A stretch of 64,000 nucleotides of DNA from Eleusine coracana subsp. coracana (lineage: Eukaryota; Streptophyta; Magnoliopsida; Poales; Poaceae), in NCBI GenBank assembly GCA_032690845.1, contig CM064433.1, forward strand, positions 41,662,658 through 41,726,657, in the 5' to 3' direction. Below, piece after piece: positions 24,297 through 35,239 of this stretch (the stretch's first letter is position 1; each line of letters starts with the position of its first letter). The notes below the pieces were generated by a model. That model saw nothing but the letters and a program-made list of their open reading frames with translations, was not told the DNA's origin and searched no databases. A program made the position numbers and the translations under genes.

Positions 24297-24644
24297 GGCT
24301 CTAGCTAAATTTAGCTAGCTATATCTTTGTTGATGTTACCTGATATATCATGCACAAATATCTGTAGTATACTCCTAGCGAAAGGAACCTGACATATCCA
24401 GTTATAAAGGAAGAAAGCAATTCAGATCGTTATGGCCATGCCTCGATTTAATGACTTCAAGGGATTGAATAATTACGTTATTTTATTTTGATGCTTCAGT
24501 GATTCACTGCCACAACAGCCCTACAAACAAGTAACATATACCATTTTTCATGGAAGATTTTCTTAGCGTTCTGTTATGTATTTATCGGTGAGAACTCACC
24601 GGTGCAACAAGGCCCTCCAGCCAATTTAATGCGACCTATACACT
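24297..24644. repeat. 348-bp tandem duplication, unit 2
   Basis: Apparently identical to 23949-24296. The absence of visible divergence suggests a very recent event or an assembly artefact. Confidence 0.9.
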
Positions 24645-24739
24645 TTTGATCCTAACACTTATGGTATTCACAGTGGTTCCAATCTTTGGCTTGGAGCCTC
24701 CATATCGGGGTAATAAAGATGACGAAAACTGGCTTGTTG

Positions 24740-26040
24740 CACTACCGAAAATTGGTCATTTGCCAAGTGCATTCTATCGGGTACTCGGCAAACCGGCTCT
24801 TTGCCAAGTGTTAAAAAAAACACTCGACAAACACTTTGGCAAGTGTATTTTTGGCTGTCACTCAGCAAAGGGAGGTCTTTGCCAAGTGTTTTTGGTGACA
24901 CTCGGCAAATGGAGGTCTTTGCTAAGTGTTTTTAGTGACACTCGGCAAAGGGAGATCTTTGCCGAGTGTTTATTCGAGACACTCGAAAAACATCATTTTT
25001 CAATAGTTTTGATCATTTTTAAATTAAACAATACATTGAATTTTGAACTCGAACTCCGCATGTCACTGTTTAATGATAACTCCAACCCATTTATATTTTT
25101 GTTTCCTTTTTTATGATTTTACAAATAATATGTTTTGAAATGAGACTATATGGCAACTATGTTATAGAAACATATAGCCATAGTCTATGTGTAATGAACC
25201 CAAACAAGAGTAAGTTCTTTTTAAATTTTAACCAAATATTGTACTTACATGTGTGCATGATTTCTGCATACACACCAATTTGCACTGCAAAAATCATTAA
25301 GGTTGTTAAAATAAAAATCAATTAATAAAATGTAAAAAGTCACATGACTATAACTTGAAATTACAAATAATTTATAATCATAAAAATAGAATAAAGTGAT
25401 AGATTGTATTTTTCTAAGATTGTACAAAGAAGAATTAGTTCGTTGGGACAAAAAAATGGGGAACATATACATGTTTCAATGCCTAAATATAAATCAAAAC
25501 AAGTTCTTTGCTGAGTGTTTCTTATATGGCACTCAGCAAAAATTGCTTTGTCAAGTGTATTATATTTTACACTCGGCAAACATGGTCTTTGCACTTAGCA
25601 AACAAGGTCTTTGTCGAGTGTATTATAATTTGCACTCAGCAAAGAGGTAAAATACAAAAAGAGTGAAAATATGGTGTAGTCATAAATGAATGTGTGGTGC
25701 AGTGGTAGAGGATTATACACGCGAACAGGAGATCACTGTTTTGAATCTTGGTGGGTGCACTTAGCCGCATAGCGCGCAAAAAAATGCCGCGACTGCGACA
25801 GGGACGGGGACGGGCGGGCGAGTTTCCGAGGTGTGAAAAAAAATTATTTTGCTATTTTATTTGGTTTTTAATGATTTATATTTTGCCGAGTGCATGGCCT
25901 GGCCGAGTGTATTTTGATACTCAGCAAAGCCTTTACCGAGTGCGCAAAGGAAAACACTTGACAAAGAGCATTTTGCTGAGTGTATTTAGGCCTTTGCCGA
26001 GTGTTTCTAGCACTTGGCAAAGACCGGGATTCCAGTGGTG
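24740..26040. mobile_element. Complete nonautonomous CACTA element (1.3 kb) with TTG target duplication
   Basis: It starts CACTACCGAAAATTGG and ends GGGATTCCAGTGGTG, a one-base variant of the TAGTG terminus. TTG flanks both sides (24737-24739 and 26041-26043), the 3-bp duplication typical of CACTA elements. Both ends carry dense CTCGGCAAAG/TTTGCCGAGTG arrays; the middle is AT-rich and holds a tRNA-like module (25693-25759). No transposase sequence is present. Its right end is included in a tandem duplication extending to 26415. Confidence 0.85.
25693..25759 (+). repeat. tRNA-like module inside CACTA element (copy 2 of 3)
   Basis: GTGGTGCAGTGGTAGAGG is close to a tRNA A-box region, and TTTTGAATCTTGG is a decayed B box. 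The sequence ends GGGTGCA, echoing a tRNA acceptor end. It lies on the opposite strand to the other two copies. Confidence 0.6.
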
Positions 26041-26415
26041 TTGATATACCAATATTGTGCATGCAATCGGACCCAGGGTTTTCACTGGCTAGCACCCAAA
26101 TAAGAATGAAGGCTATGCGACGGGGACGGGGAGGGGCGGGCGAGTTTCCGTGGCATGAAAAAGTTTTATTTTGCTATTTTATTTGGTTTTTGTATGGTTT
26201 ACATTTTGCCGAGTGCATGGCTTGGCCGAGTGTATTTTGATACTCAACAAAGCCTTTACCGAGTGCGTAGTGGAAAGCACTCGGCAGAGAGCGTTTTATC
26301 GAGTGTATTTAGGCCTTTGCCGAGTGTTTCTAGCACTTGGCAAAGATACAAATATTGTGCATGCGATCAGACCCAGGGTTTTCACTGGCTAGCACCCAAT
26401 AAGAATGAAGGCTGA
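25795..26415. repeat. Tandem duplication of about 320 bp across a CACTA right end
   Basis: Unit A (25795-26116) runs from TGCGACAGGGACGGGG through the element's right end into flanking DNA ending AGAATGAAGGCTAT. Unit B (26117-26415) repeats this but lacks about 23 bp corresponding to the extreme CACTA terminus and target duplication. The units differ at scattered positions. Confidence 0.8.
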
Positions 26416-26602
26416 AAATAAATTTTACATGCGCCTACTAGTAAATATCTAGGTAGGCATAGGAGACATCAGGACTATGAAGTGTATGAATTATGTAGAA
26501 ATCACGCTTTTTTTTTAATTGGCGCTTGGGAGACATGTCTGGAATCTGACCTTCGGACACCTTTTTTGGTGGTGCTGCTGCAAGACATGACCGTGAAATG
26601 TA

Positions 26603-26854
26603 ATGGCTCATGGATATAATTGGCACAATCCATTAGGAAGCTAAGATACCCTGCTCCATTTAACGAAACAAACTCGGATGGCCCTTTTGGATATGTGAAT
26701 GTTAGTATGTTGCAACGAATGTGCCCCAATGGCTCATGGATATAATTGGCACAATCCATTAGGAAGCTAAGATACCCTGCTCCATTCAACGAAACAAATT
26801 TGGATGGCCCTTTGGGATATGTGAATGTTGGCATGTTGCAATGAAAGTGCCCCA
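26603..26854. repeat. 126-bp tandem repeat, two units
   Basis: ATGGCTCATGGATATAATTG starts each unit (26603 and 26729). The 126-bp spacing is a multiple of three, so a minus-strand frame (26855-26502) reads through both units as two 42-residue repeats containing SLNGAGYLSFLMDCANYI. I do not recognise the protein, and coding status is doubtful. Confidence 0.75.
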
Positions 26855-26939
26855 ATGTTAGTGGATGTCAAGCCATGCTGTTGGATTTTCCACTTTGTAG
26901 GAACTCCCAACAAAATTTGTTGCTTTCATCATTTGCGCA

Positions 26940-27164
26940 GTACTAATGGTGACACTTATAATAATTATGCACATATTAGTAACAAAAAGTTCCTATTAGA
27001 CGCAACAATAGGTAGCTGATAAACAAGATGCCACGTTATTGTTTAATCCTAATATCCTCTTCTTTTCATGCATTACTTAGTAGATCTCTGTTATATTGTC
27101 CATGTCATTAGCTTCGGGTGATGCATTACATGGTAGTTCTAGTACGTAGTTGCTCTGGGGCTGA
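26940..27164. repeat. Segmental duplication, copy 2, left part
   Basis: It matches 375-665 and is interrupted at 27165 by the LINE insertion. GCTCTGGGGCTGA at 27152-27164 is the left target-site duplication. Confidence 0.65.
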
Positions 27165-27700
27165 TGCTTCTGACGAGAGCGAGGCGAAGAAGAAGAAGGC
27201 GACATTGGCTGCGATCAGTGCCACCCAGATAGTGAAGAAGGCGCCCTGGTGCAGCCGGAGCGCATCGAGGAGGTAGGCCGTGGCGAGCCTGATAGTGAGG
27301 ATGGCGAAGACGAGTACCCCGCCAAGGTCAAGCAAGAAGGCCACGACGGGCACCAGCGTGGCTGCGAGGCATGCTTTATGCGTGAATGTGGGGCCCTCGT
27401 GCCACCATGGATGGAAGAGCGGGGCCTTGAGAGGGTGGTGGACTAGGAGGAGGTGGGGAAGGGGACGAGGGGCTTTGGCGAGGAGGTGGAGTTGCAACGG
27501 TCATAGTGCGGGGCCGAGGATGAGGATAGGGACAGGGAGCGGGTGGAGAATGTCAACAAGGAGAGCGACGGAGAGATGAGGAGGCGCCTGTGGCAGGGCC
27601 CGGATGTGGAGGTGTCCATGGTGGCGGCTCCGCTGGCGGAGAGATCTAGGGTTTTGCGTGCGGCCGCTAGGGGTTGGGAGACATAGGCCGGCCGGAGAGG
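27165..27700 (-). pseudogene. Captured fragment of a host multi-pass membrane-protein gene (5' end)
   Basis: On the minus strand an AAAACCCTAG-containing leader precedes an ATG at 27619. A Ser-rich, leader-like N-terminus follows (MDTSTSGPCHRRLL) and stops at 27443. Continuing in another frame is WWHEGPTFTHKACLAATL, then three hydrophobic stretches: VPVVAFLLDLGGVLVFAIL, ATAYLLDALRL and FTIWVALIAANVAFFFFASL. The sequence is cut off at the insertion boundary at 27165. It looks like the 5' UTR and start of a plant integral membrane protein whose family I cannot name. The frameshift and truncation make it nonfunctional. Confidence 0.6.
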
Positions 27701-27769
27701 AGGAGGATGATGGGGAAGCAGAGGATATCTGAAGTCGGGGAGTGGGGCAGAAGGGAATGCGAACACACT

Positions 27770-28400
27770 ATGGGACCTCGTTCATGGCCTTACTACGGAG
27801 GAAGACTCAGTGGACACATTTGTGTGGCGCTTGGCGTTTGGAGGACAGTACTCAGCCAAGTCAGCCTGTGAAGGTTTCTTCGTTGGATCCAGTCAATTTG
27901 CATCGTGGGAGAAGATATGGAAAACTTGGGCACCAGCCAAATGCGAATTCTTCCCATGGTTAGTGGCACATAATCGTTGTTGGACAGCTGATAGGCTTGA
28001 GAAATGTCGACTACCCCATCCCTAGAAGTGCCTATTATGTGATCAAGAGGAGGAATCCATCAATCACTTGTTGTTGTCCTGTGTTGTTGCGCGGCAATTC
28101 TGGTTTCAAATGCTGGCGCAGGTCAGTCTACAAGTCTTCTCTCCACAGCCAACCGATGTTTACTTCTTTACATGGTGGGATAAGATACATGGAGCTTCTA
28201 ATGGTTTAGTTTCACAGGGACTTGACTCTCTACTAGCCATTGGAGCCTGGATTTTATGGAACCACAAAAACCGTTGTGTCTTTGATGGAATTTCACCAAG
28301 CATGGCGAATGCTTTGCTCTTGGCAAATGAGGAGCGCTGCCTCTGGTCCATGGCTGGAACTGAAGGGCTCTCCTTCTTGACCGCTCCCCCACCAGGAGAT
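27770..28400 (+). pseudogene. LINE ORF2 C-terminus (zf-RVT), with in-frame stop
   Basis: The frame reads FVWRLAFGGQYSAKSACEG, IWKTWAPAKCEFFPWLVAH and RCWTADRLEKCRLPHP. A TAG follows at about 28022, then CDQEEESINHLLLSCVVARQFW and IGAWILWNHKNRCVFDG. This is the zf-RVT zinc-binding region after the reverse transcriptase of plant LINEs (Cys/His motif across the stop). Reverse transcriptase and endonuclease are absent because of 5' truncation. The coding end is near 28400, followed by a short 3' UTR and A tail. Confidence 0.8.
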
Positions 28401-28571
28401 TAGCGTATCTCATAGAGGACGTTTTCTTTTATTTATCAAAGGCATGAATGTAATCTAAGTCATATGGGTGTGTGGGGTGTGTATTGTACTCAGGTTCTTG
28501 TCCTATTTTTCTTCTTAATATAATAAAGCGCAGCTCTCTTGCGTTTTCGAGAAAAAACGCTCTAGGGCTGA

Positions 28572-28930
28572 CAAAAAGGGTGATGGATATATAATTGCAC
28601 AAGGAGATATGAGCTAACGGCATCGCTGAACCTTGTAATTGTTGTAGCAGCCGTCTCAAATGAGAAAGGATTCACTGCATTCGCGGAAGCATCAAACATC
28701 GCAATGTACAATACTGTGACCAATCAACACACACTATTAGGCTTGGGAGGCGCAAGGAGTCGACCAGGAGAGGTCCGTATTTCATGTCCCGACCACACCG
28801 AACTTCATGGTTCTGGCCTCGATCGTTGTTGCCCTTTTTGGTACCATGCCACCGCAGAGCACTAAGTAATGGGTGAGACGATGTTGTCACCATGAACATG
28901 CAACTCATGATCAGCACAATCATTAGTCTC
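28572..28930. repeat. Segmental duplication, copy 2, right part
   Basis: Continues the match to 665-960 after the LINE insertion (CAAAAAGGGTGATGGATATA, GAGCTAACGGCATCG, AGGCTTGGGAGGCGCAAGGA). Confidence 0.65.
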
Positions 28931-31910
28931 TCTATACCTTGATCTGTAAGTTCGTAGTAGATGCCCGTGTTTTGGAAGCAAAGGCATCTGGTAGTTAATT
29001 CATTATTACATCCTCGTTGGAAGGCCTAACTATAGCCTTGGGAACTAACAGGATGAGCTCATTCTCTTAGGGCCACTGTTTATTTAAATGTTTTCACTTA
29101 TCTTTGGAAATCCTGCATGAAACTTACTTTCTTATAATGAACCATAAAGCCTACTCCTTGCTAAAAATGAAACATAGCCTTAGAAAAAAAAATTAATTGT
29201 AGGAGATGATAATGACCAATACGGTCATGACCAATGCTCATGTTTTTCTGTGGATCTTCATGGAGTTTTCCTTGTAGTTTGTTGTATCTTGGATATTATG
29301 CTGGCCTTCTTCTGATTGTAATGTGATATAATGCTTCAAAACCGCAAGGGGCGTAATAATATTCACTGAATGAGCATAATATTGCGTTGTTATCTGTGTT
29401 CTGACAAAAATGAAGGAATTGGTCGAGTAGACAGCTGTTTCATAAATTGTCTGTGGAGTGACAGCTTGCATGAGGTACAGGTCACATATATGTTAGGAGC
29501 TGGACACGTCGTTGGCACATATAGGTTGTCATACTGAGCAGATGGTAAAAGTAAAAGAGTGCTACGGTCTGAAAAACAAGTGAACTACAACAACATTTGT
29601 TCTAAAAGTTGATACCGTAGTGTAGGCCTGTGAGTTGTCAGGATAATATGTCCAACCATATTGACTTGAAGGGCAAGATGAAAGAAAAGGGATCAAAACC
29701 AACATACTGCATCCCACATCAGGATCAAAAGTGAACACCTCATGTCATGTTCCTCGAAGCCTTAGTGGAATTGGTCTGACATTTCTAGTCGTGTTGCAAA
29801 ATATGTCAAAATGTTGAACAAAGTCTAAATGCTGGCCAAAATTGTTGCAATAATCAACGGAACAGACATATTCAGGTGTAAGAGGCCGGCTTGATAAGAC
29901 AATGAACCTTGAAGGAATTTGAATCTTCAACTGATGCTATTTGAATCTTCCTCAAAGAAAAAATACACTACCTTGTCCGTAGACTATAGCCACACGATTG
30001 AGAGAAATTAATGCAGCGACCTGTAAAATGTAGAGATGTGATTAAACACTATAATGCGACATGTGATAAACCATCTCATGATATATGATATTTTTTTGGG
30101 GAAAGATTATTCTCTGAAATTTTCTTGAAAGTACAAGTAGTTAGAAAAATTCTTCCAGTAATTTAATTATCTTTATTTTACCATGTCGTGTAAGCAGTTC
30201 ACATATTTCCCTCTGGAAGAAATTACAAATTTAAATTTTGTTGCAGAACTGCTGCTGGACGTAGCGCAGATGCTACAAAGAACTATTCAGAATTAGAGTA
30301 TGGCATGCAATGACTCATTATTGTGGTCCGAAGGACTAATCTATTATCACTATGCCATTGCAGAAATTGAGGTTAAAATGTCAATGGAATGACTCTAGAT
30401 ATTGTTACATGTTAGTAGATTGCCAAACCGTCTAGTATAAAACTGCTAGTAGGTGTTATATCAGTAGATCAGTTACTGGAGCACTAAGCTGGACATTTGT
30501 ATGGCCGGCCTGATCATTATTTTTTAATTGAGCATTGGGCTAGTACTCTCTTACTCCGTGCACATGTTGGGCGCAAACATTAAGTTATGTATTCTGTATA
30601 TTCAGTTATACTGGAAACCCAATGCTGGGTAAGTGTTTCAGCTATTGCAGAGGTCTGTCGTAATCACACAAAGTTTTATTTGTCATTTGTCCATTTATAA
30701 TGTAGAGTTTGAGACAACTCAAAGAGTATTAGGCCTGGCAGGAATTGGGATCTGTTTGACACCAACAAGATTGGCAGAGTGCAGACAAAAAAATATGAAG
30801 TACATCAATGTGTAAGTGCAAGGATCTTTACATCCATCCAGTATGAGGACCGAAGGAGGACATACAGATGTTATGTTGCTCAGTAATAGAATATCGCGAT
30901 GTCAAAAATTAAACCATTGGATTGTAATTCATATCTGCAAGTTGGTGGTTTTCGCTCTCCAGCATGCGACACGGATGTTCAGCAGCGAAATTGTGATGCA
31001 TCTAATTATTTCGAACATCACAATTTCGCTCCTGAAATGGATGTTGCACGTCTACTGAAGTACTTTCTCAACATTTCCTATGACGATAGTATAGTACCTT
31101 ATTTTCATTTCAAACATTAATTAAAGGGATCTGCATTTATACTGCAGTACGGAATAAGCAGCCGTGGAAACCGTGGCCGTGAGGCTGTGACATAGGCCAG
31201 GCGGGATAAGGGGAACGGGAGACTGAGGAATATAGATAGAGACAATAGGATTATTGGAAGGCTTGGTAAGATACGAAAATACTTGGGCTTGGAAGGTGTA
31301 GGGAAAGCATGAATATTATAGTATAGCAAATGATTCTGATGTCCGTCAAAGGGTCAATTGCCAGACTTCTGGTTGTTGCAGTCGTTCTTCTTGCTAAACG
31401 GGAATCCTCTTCTTTTCTAGAAACAATTAACTAAATACCACGTGGAACTTCATGTCGTGTTTTCAGCCCTAACCCTCTAACGTACCAGTATTCATGCAAA
31501 CGGGAGAACACAATGGTAATGCATGCGTGCTGTAGTGTTCGTTCTGTTCTCCAGTTCTTCGTTCCTTGCTAATCAGTTGAGCAGCCTGGTAGTGAAACAC
31601 AAAAATCTTCTCATTAACCAATCCATTTGCATTATCCTTAGGCACTGCATGTAAACAACAGTAGTCAACATGCTCCATCACACTTTAGATTTGACGAATA
31701 TTCAACAGGTACTGTATGCGCGTCAAGGCTACGGTTCGGCAAACTCGTGTCGACATGTTTCTTTGACGGCAAAGGTGTCGAGTGGACAGTGTCCTATCCA
31801 TCTGGATCTCATCTGTCTCAAGTACAGCAGAGGCATCCGGCATGTCTAAGGGCAGCCTGCTCCAACCGTGATATTATCCTATGACGTGATTTGTTTCTAA
31901 AAGTTTACAC
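28931..31910. other. Noncoding stretch with duplicated segments
   Basis: AT-rich, no gene recognised. Segment 30725-30900 resembles 9475-9675, and 31150-31320 is a cassette copy. The pairing indicates further segmental duplication within the window. Confidence 0.5.
31150..31320 (-). repeat. Conserved promoter-like cassette, copy 4 of 6
   Basis: The minus strand carries CACCTTCCAAGCCCAAGTAT, a TATCTATATTCCTC box and a GCCTCACGGCCACGG block in the usual order. Confidence 0.55.
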
Positions 31911-31913
31911 TCT

Positions 31914-33079
31914 CACTATAGCAAAAATAGACTATAGTGGCGGACTAAAACCTACTGTATCACCGGATGGACCAACTCGCCGTAATGTTCTTGTAGCTAA
32001 AAATTGAGAGCTTTAATGGCGAATGACCTGAAGACGAAACAAACCATAGTTACCTACAAAAGTATTAGTAGCAGCGGGTGACATCTTCACCCACCACTAC
32101 CTTTAAATCCCCAAAAAACACCCCAACGCCCACCGGACCCCCATCGTTGTTGCCGTCGCCATGGAGGAGGGAGGAGGAGGCGCGATGGGCGACCCAGATA
32201 TGCTTCCACGCTGCTCGACGTCCGAAGAGGTGACACCGAATCTACGGTAGGGCGGTGGCACTAGCTGAGGGGAGGCGGAGGAGGAGTCGGCGGTCGGATC
32301 TACCGTGTTTCCCGTAAAGTGGATTGATTCGTCGCCCATTGCCATGGAGTAGGCCGAAGAGGAGAGGTCCTGTGGTTTAGTCGAAGGAGGGGGAAGCCGC
32401 ACTAGATCCGCCTCGAACAGGGCCAGCAGAGGAGGGGTACTAGGCACGGGATGGTCAGAGGAAGGTTCATCAAAGGAGTAGGCTACCGCACCAGATCCAC
32501 CCCGGCGCATGGCTATCGAAGGAGGAGGGACGCTGAGCGTGGTACAACCAGAGGAGGGTGCCACGCGGATCTGCTGGAGGAGGAGGCCACGCGCTACCGG
32601 TGGAAGAGAAGGCCACCCTGCACATGGTCGCCGGAGGAGGAGGGGTGCTAGACGCCTCCAGTCGCGTCGACCTAGGTTCCGCGCGAGCCCTGGAGAAGAG
32701 AGGGAGGCATGGGATGGCAGAGAGGAGAGAGGAAGGCAAGGCGGCACTGTTGTGGGGAGGGAGGGAGAAGGTGCACGTGCGGGGTGGAGAGAGAGAGAGA
32801 GGGTGTGGGTGAGGGACGAAGGGTTAGGGTTTCATTTTATATAAGGAAGGTGATAACTTGGCCTTGGGCTATCTTCGTAGCGGTGGGGTGTAATGCAGGC
32901 TGCCGGTAAAATGAAGGGTAGCAGCAGATGGTTTAGTGGGCCGCCACTAAAATGGTAAATAGCGGCGGATGGTTAAGTAGGCTGCCGATAAAATTAGATT
33001 TCTGGTTGTAGTGGTGGTTTCTCCTTGGGCCTCCGCTATGATTTTGGTTGCGCCACTATTGGGCCTTTTCGTGGTAGTG
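31914..33079. mobile_element. Complete 1.17-kb CACTA element with promoter-like interior, TCT target duplication
   Basis: Termini are CACTATAGCAAAAATAG and CCTTTTCGTGGTAGTG. TCT flanks both sides (31911-31913 and 33080-33082). Subterminal repeats are of the (T/A)AGCGGCGGAT or GTAGTGGCGG type, different from the TTTGCCGAGTG group. On the minus strand the interior has a TATATAAAA box (about 32838-32846), an AAACCCTAACCC telo-box and a pyrimidine-rich leader, then a GC-rich reading frame. No transposase. Confidence 0.85.
32103..32747 (-). CDS. Hypothetical low-complexity ORF inside CACTA element (214 aa)
   Basis: Ser/Pro-rich frame beginning MPPCLPLSSLPSHASL, 90-100 bases downstream of the TATA box on the same strand. 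I recognise no domain. Overlapping frames of similar length occur because the DNA is GC-rich, so open length alone is weak support. It may be a captured host exon or a chance frame in a transcribed element. Confidence 0.25.
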   Translation of the reverse strand: MPPCLPLSSLPSHASLSSPGLARNLGRRDWRRLAPLLLRRPCAGWPSLPPVARGLLLQQIRVAPSSGCTTLSVPPPSIAMRRGGSGAVAYSFDEPSSDHPVPSTPPLLALFEADLVRLPPPSTKPQDLSSSAYSMAMGDESIHFTGNTVDPTADSSSASPQLVPPPYRRFGVTSSDVEQRGSISGSPIAPPPPSSMATATTMGVRWALGCFLGI

Positions 33080-33082
33080 TCT

Positions 33083-34823
33083 ATTAGCACTTGAGAAAAT
33101 CCAGAATCGTTCCACTGAAATCTTTTCACCTTGACTCTGTAACTACAGTCTTTTTCACATGCTTCAAGACCGGATACTAGAGGTACCACATTTTAGATCA
33201 TTCGATCTTGAGACTGCCTCCACAATGAAGGGCGTTTTGGTAATCTTCTATGCATGCATCGCTGATCTGCCTGCCTGCCCACGCCACCGCCCGTGGCACA
33301 GTCAGTCAACATTTCAATTTTTCTTCCCTTCTCAGTTCTCACCGAACGAACACCCATCTCCAATCTCAAATCCATAGCAGGATCATTTCCATTCTTCTTC
33401 TGCAAAATGCTGCCAACCTTTTATCTCTTCTAGTTGTTTCTCACAATCCTTAAATTGTCTATATGTAGTCTTCTCCATCTCTTCCATAGCCTCTAGGCAG
33501 ATTCCTCTGAAACTCAGAGACGAGAAGATTCAGGTTCCGTTGGCTCCAGAAGCCTGTTCTGTTTTCGAGCGTTTGTTCTGTACCCTAGTTGTTTCGAATA
33601 ATCCGACACTTCATAGCAGGAAGATCAAACAACCAGTACGTCATCGAATCATGAGAGTCCCAAGTAAAACCTAGGAATTTATTTCTATTGCAGATCAGGC
33701 CACACACCTTGTCAAGCTTTGTCAAAATCTGGCGATCAGCTCGAATAATTCACAGCATTATATTGCAGTAGTAATAAAAACAGAGTACAAGTATTGATAG
33801 TGGCACACGTGGAGGATCCAGAGGCCTTCTTCGCTTACCTCCAGCTCATCGCCAGTCAAGCACTCGCCCACGAGTCCATGGAACCAATGGATCCGTGGAC
33901 AAGAGGTCATCGGACAATACTGAGGCACACACAGTGTCGGTGGTGTTCGACGGAATACCTATGGATGGTGGCCTTGGGAGGATTTCAGCATCAAGTGTCT
34001 ATGACAGATAGTTTCCAGGGGGTAACCACTTGGAATTCTCTCTTCATGAGGTCAGATGTCAGCAAGGTCTCATAGTGCAAATATTACTTCATGTGTCAAA
34101 TAATTGGGGCATAATTAAGGCAGTATAACAAAAACTTCTTGTTTAAGTTATTTTATTAGTGTATCTGCATAAGAAGGACCAATAAACCATAAAAAGCGGT
34201 ATATCATAAGGACTATAATCAGTTCAGATAGAAATTTTATAAAATCTGAGGTGTTATATGTAAAATAACACTATCTCGTGAAATTTCCAATACTTTTGGC
34301 AATTTTCATCATGACTAAGGTCCTTTATGCAAAAAATATTGATTGCGGGTATATTCTTGAAAAAAAGACATGGATGTTTCTTCGAGAAAAAGAGACTTAA
34401 TCATAAAATCCAGTAATTTTAGAGACTAAATCGCAAAAATTTCATATATTTTCATAGTTGGGCTGTTAATGAGCCAGGAACTAGCCCAAATGGCCCATAT
34501 TTCCTTTAGGGGTCTAAAAGTGGGCAAAACCCAAATCTTTCTTTTAGTCCCTCACTTTTTTCTCGTTCTTCTCTATCAGCCACAACACTGTCTTCTTTCA
34601 TTTTCTTCCACCAAACACAACATGGCCGAATCTTGTTCTTCTCTGGCATAAGGCTTGGGCCGCGGACACAGACCCTTCTCTCACGTGGGCGCAGTGGCCA
34701 AGCTGGCGCATCGGCTGCCTGGGGAGTTGCGCACGGACCCGACAGATTTCCTCGCGTGGGTGCCGATAGGGCCGAGATGCATGCAGGCGATGGGACCAGG
34801 TGCGAGCTGCGTGGCGAGAGGCA
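33083..34823. other. Noncoding stretch, one unexplained ORF
   Basis: No gene recognised. A 93-codon plus-strand frame at 33794-34075 (EDPEAFFAYLQLIASQAL) has no family match that I know and its ATG context is ordinary; it is left as uncertain. Confidence 0.4.
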
Positions 34824-34832
34824 AAATTATAA

Positions 34833-35043
34833 GGGAAATTTGTCTGTAGGACACTCTTCAATGTTGGTTTTGTCTCCTAGACACTGGATTGCTTCTTTTG
34901 GTCTCGTAGACATTGAAAAAATGCATCTTTTGTCTCCTGCAGACAAAAGATGCATTTTTTCAATGACTACGAGATCAAAACAAGCGATCCAGTGTCCAGG
35001 AGACAAAACCAACATTGATGAGTGTCCTATGGACAAATTTCCT
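34833..35043. mobile_element. 211-bp foldback MITE (Mutator-like)
   Basis: Two arms of about 100 bases form a near-perfect inverted repeat around a CCTGCAG centre (about 34938-34945). The arms run GGGAAATTTGTC...TGCATCTTTTGTCT and back. AAATTATAA flanks both sides (34824-34832 and 35044-35052). A 9-bp duplication and long terminal repeats point to the Mutator superfamily. A transcript would form one long hairpin. Confidence 0.85.
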
Positions 35044-35239
35044 AAATTATAAAGAGGTCTCTCCTCAACTATTTATAAGGGAGAATTGCTACTTCGTATT
35101 GGATCCAGATTTGAGAAGGAGCGCCTTCTTCTAGAAGATAAATCACCCGTGCAGCCTCATGATGTGAAACTCCAAGTGTTGTTGTCTCGTTCCCCAGCAA
35201 GTCAGGAACAACTAACTTATTGACCATACATATAGACAG

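Larger units (their letters stand above)
27165..28558 (+). mobile_element. Chimeric LINE insertion: 5'-truncated LINE plus inverted host transcript fragment
   Basis: Flanked by 13-bp duplications GCTCTGGGGCTGA (27152-27164) and GCTCTAGGGCTGA (28559-28571), one mismatch. The right half is the 3' end of an L1-type LINE in plus orientation, ending AGCTCTCTTGCGTTTTCGAG and A6. The left half (to roughly 27700) is a host gene fragment on the minus strand. The paralogous site near 650-670 is empty, which supports one insertion containing both parts. The geometry fits twin priming, with the second primer extended on a cellular mRNA. Confidence 0.75.

Noticed and set aside
34827..35036. Two overlapping ORFs with similar peptides on opposite strands
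   Set aside because: They arise from the two arms of the foldback MITE.
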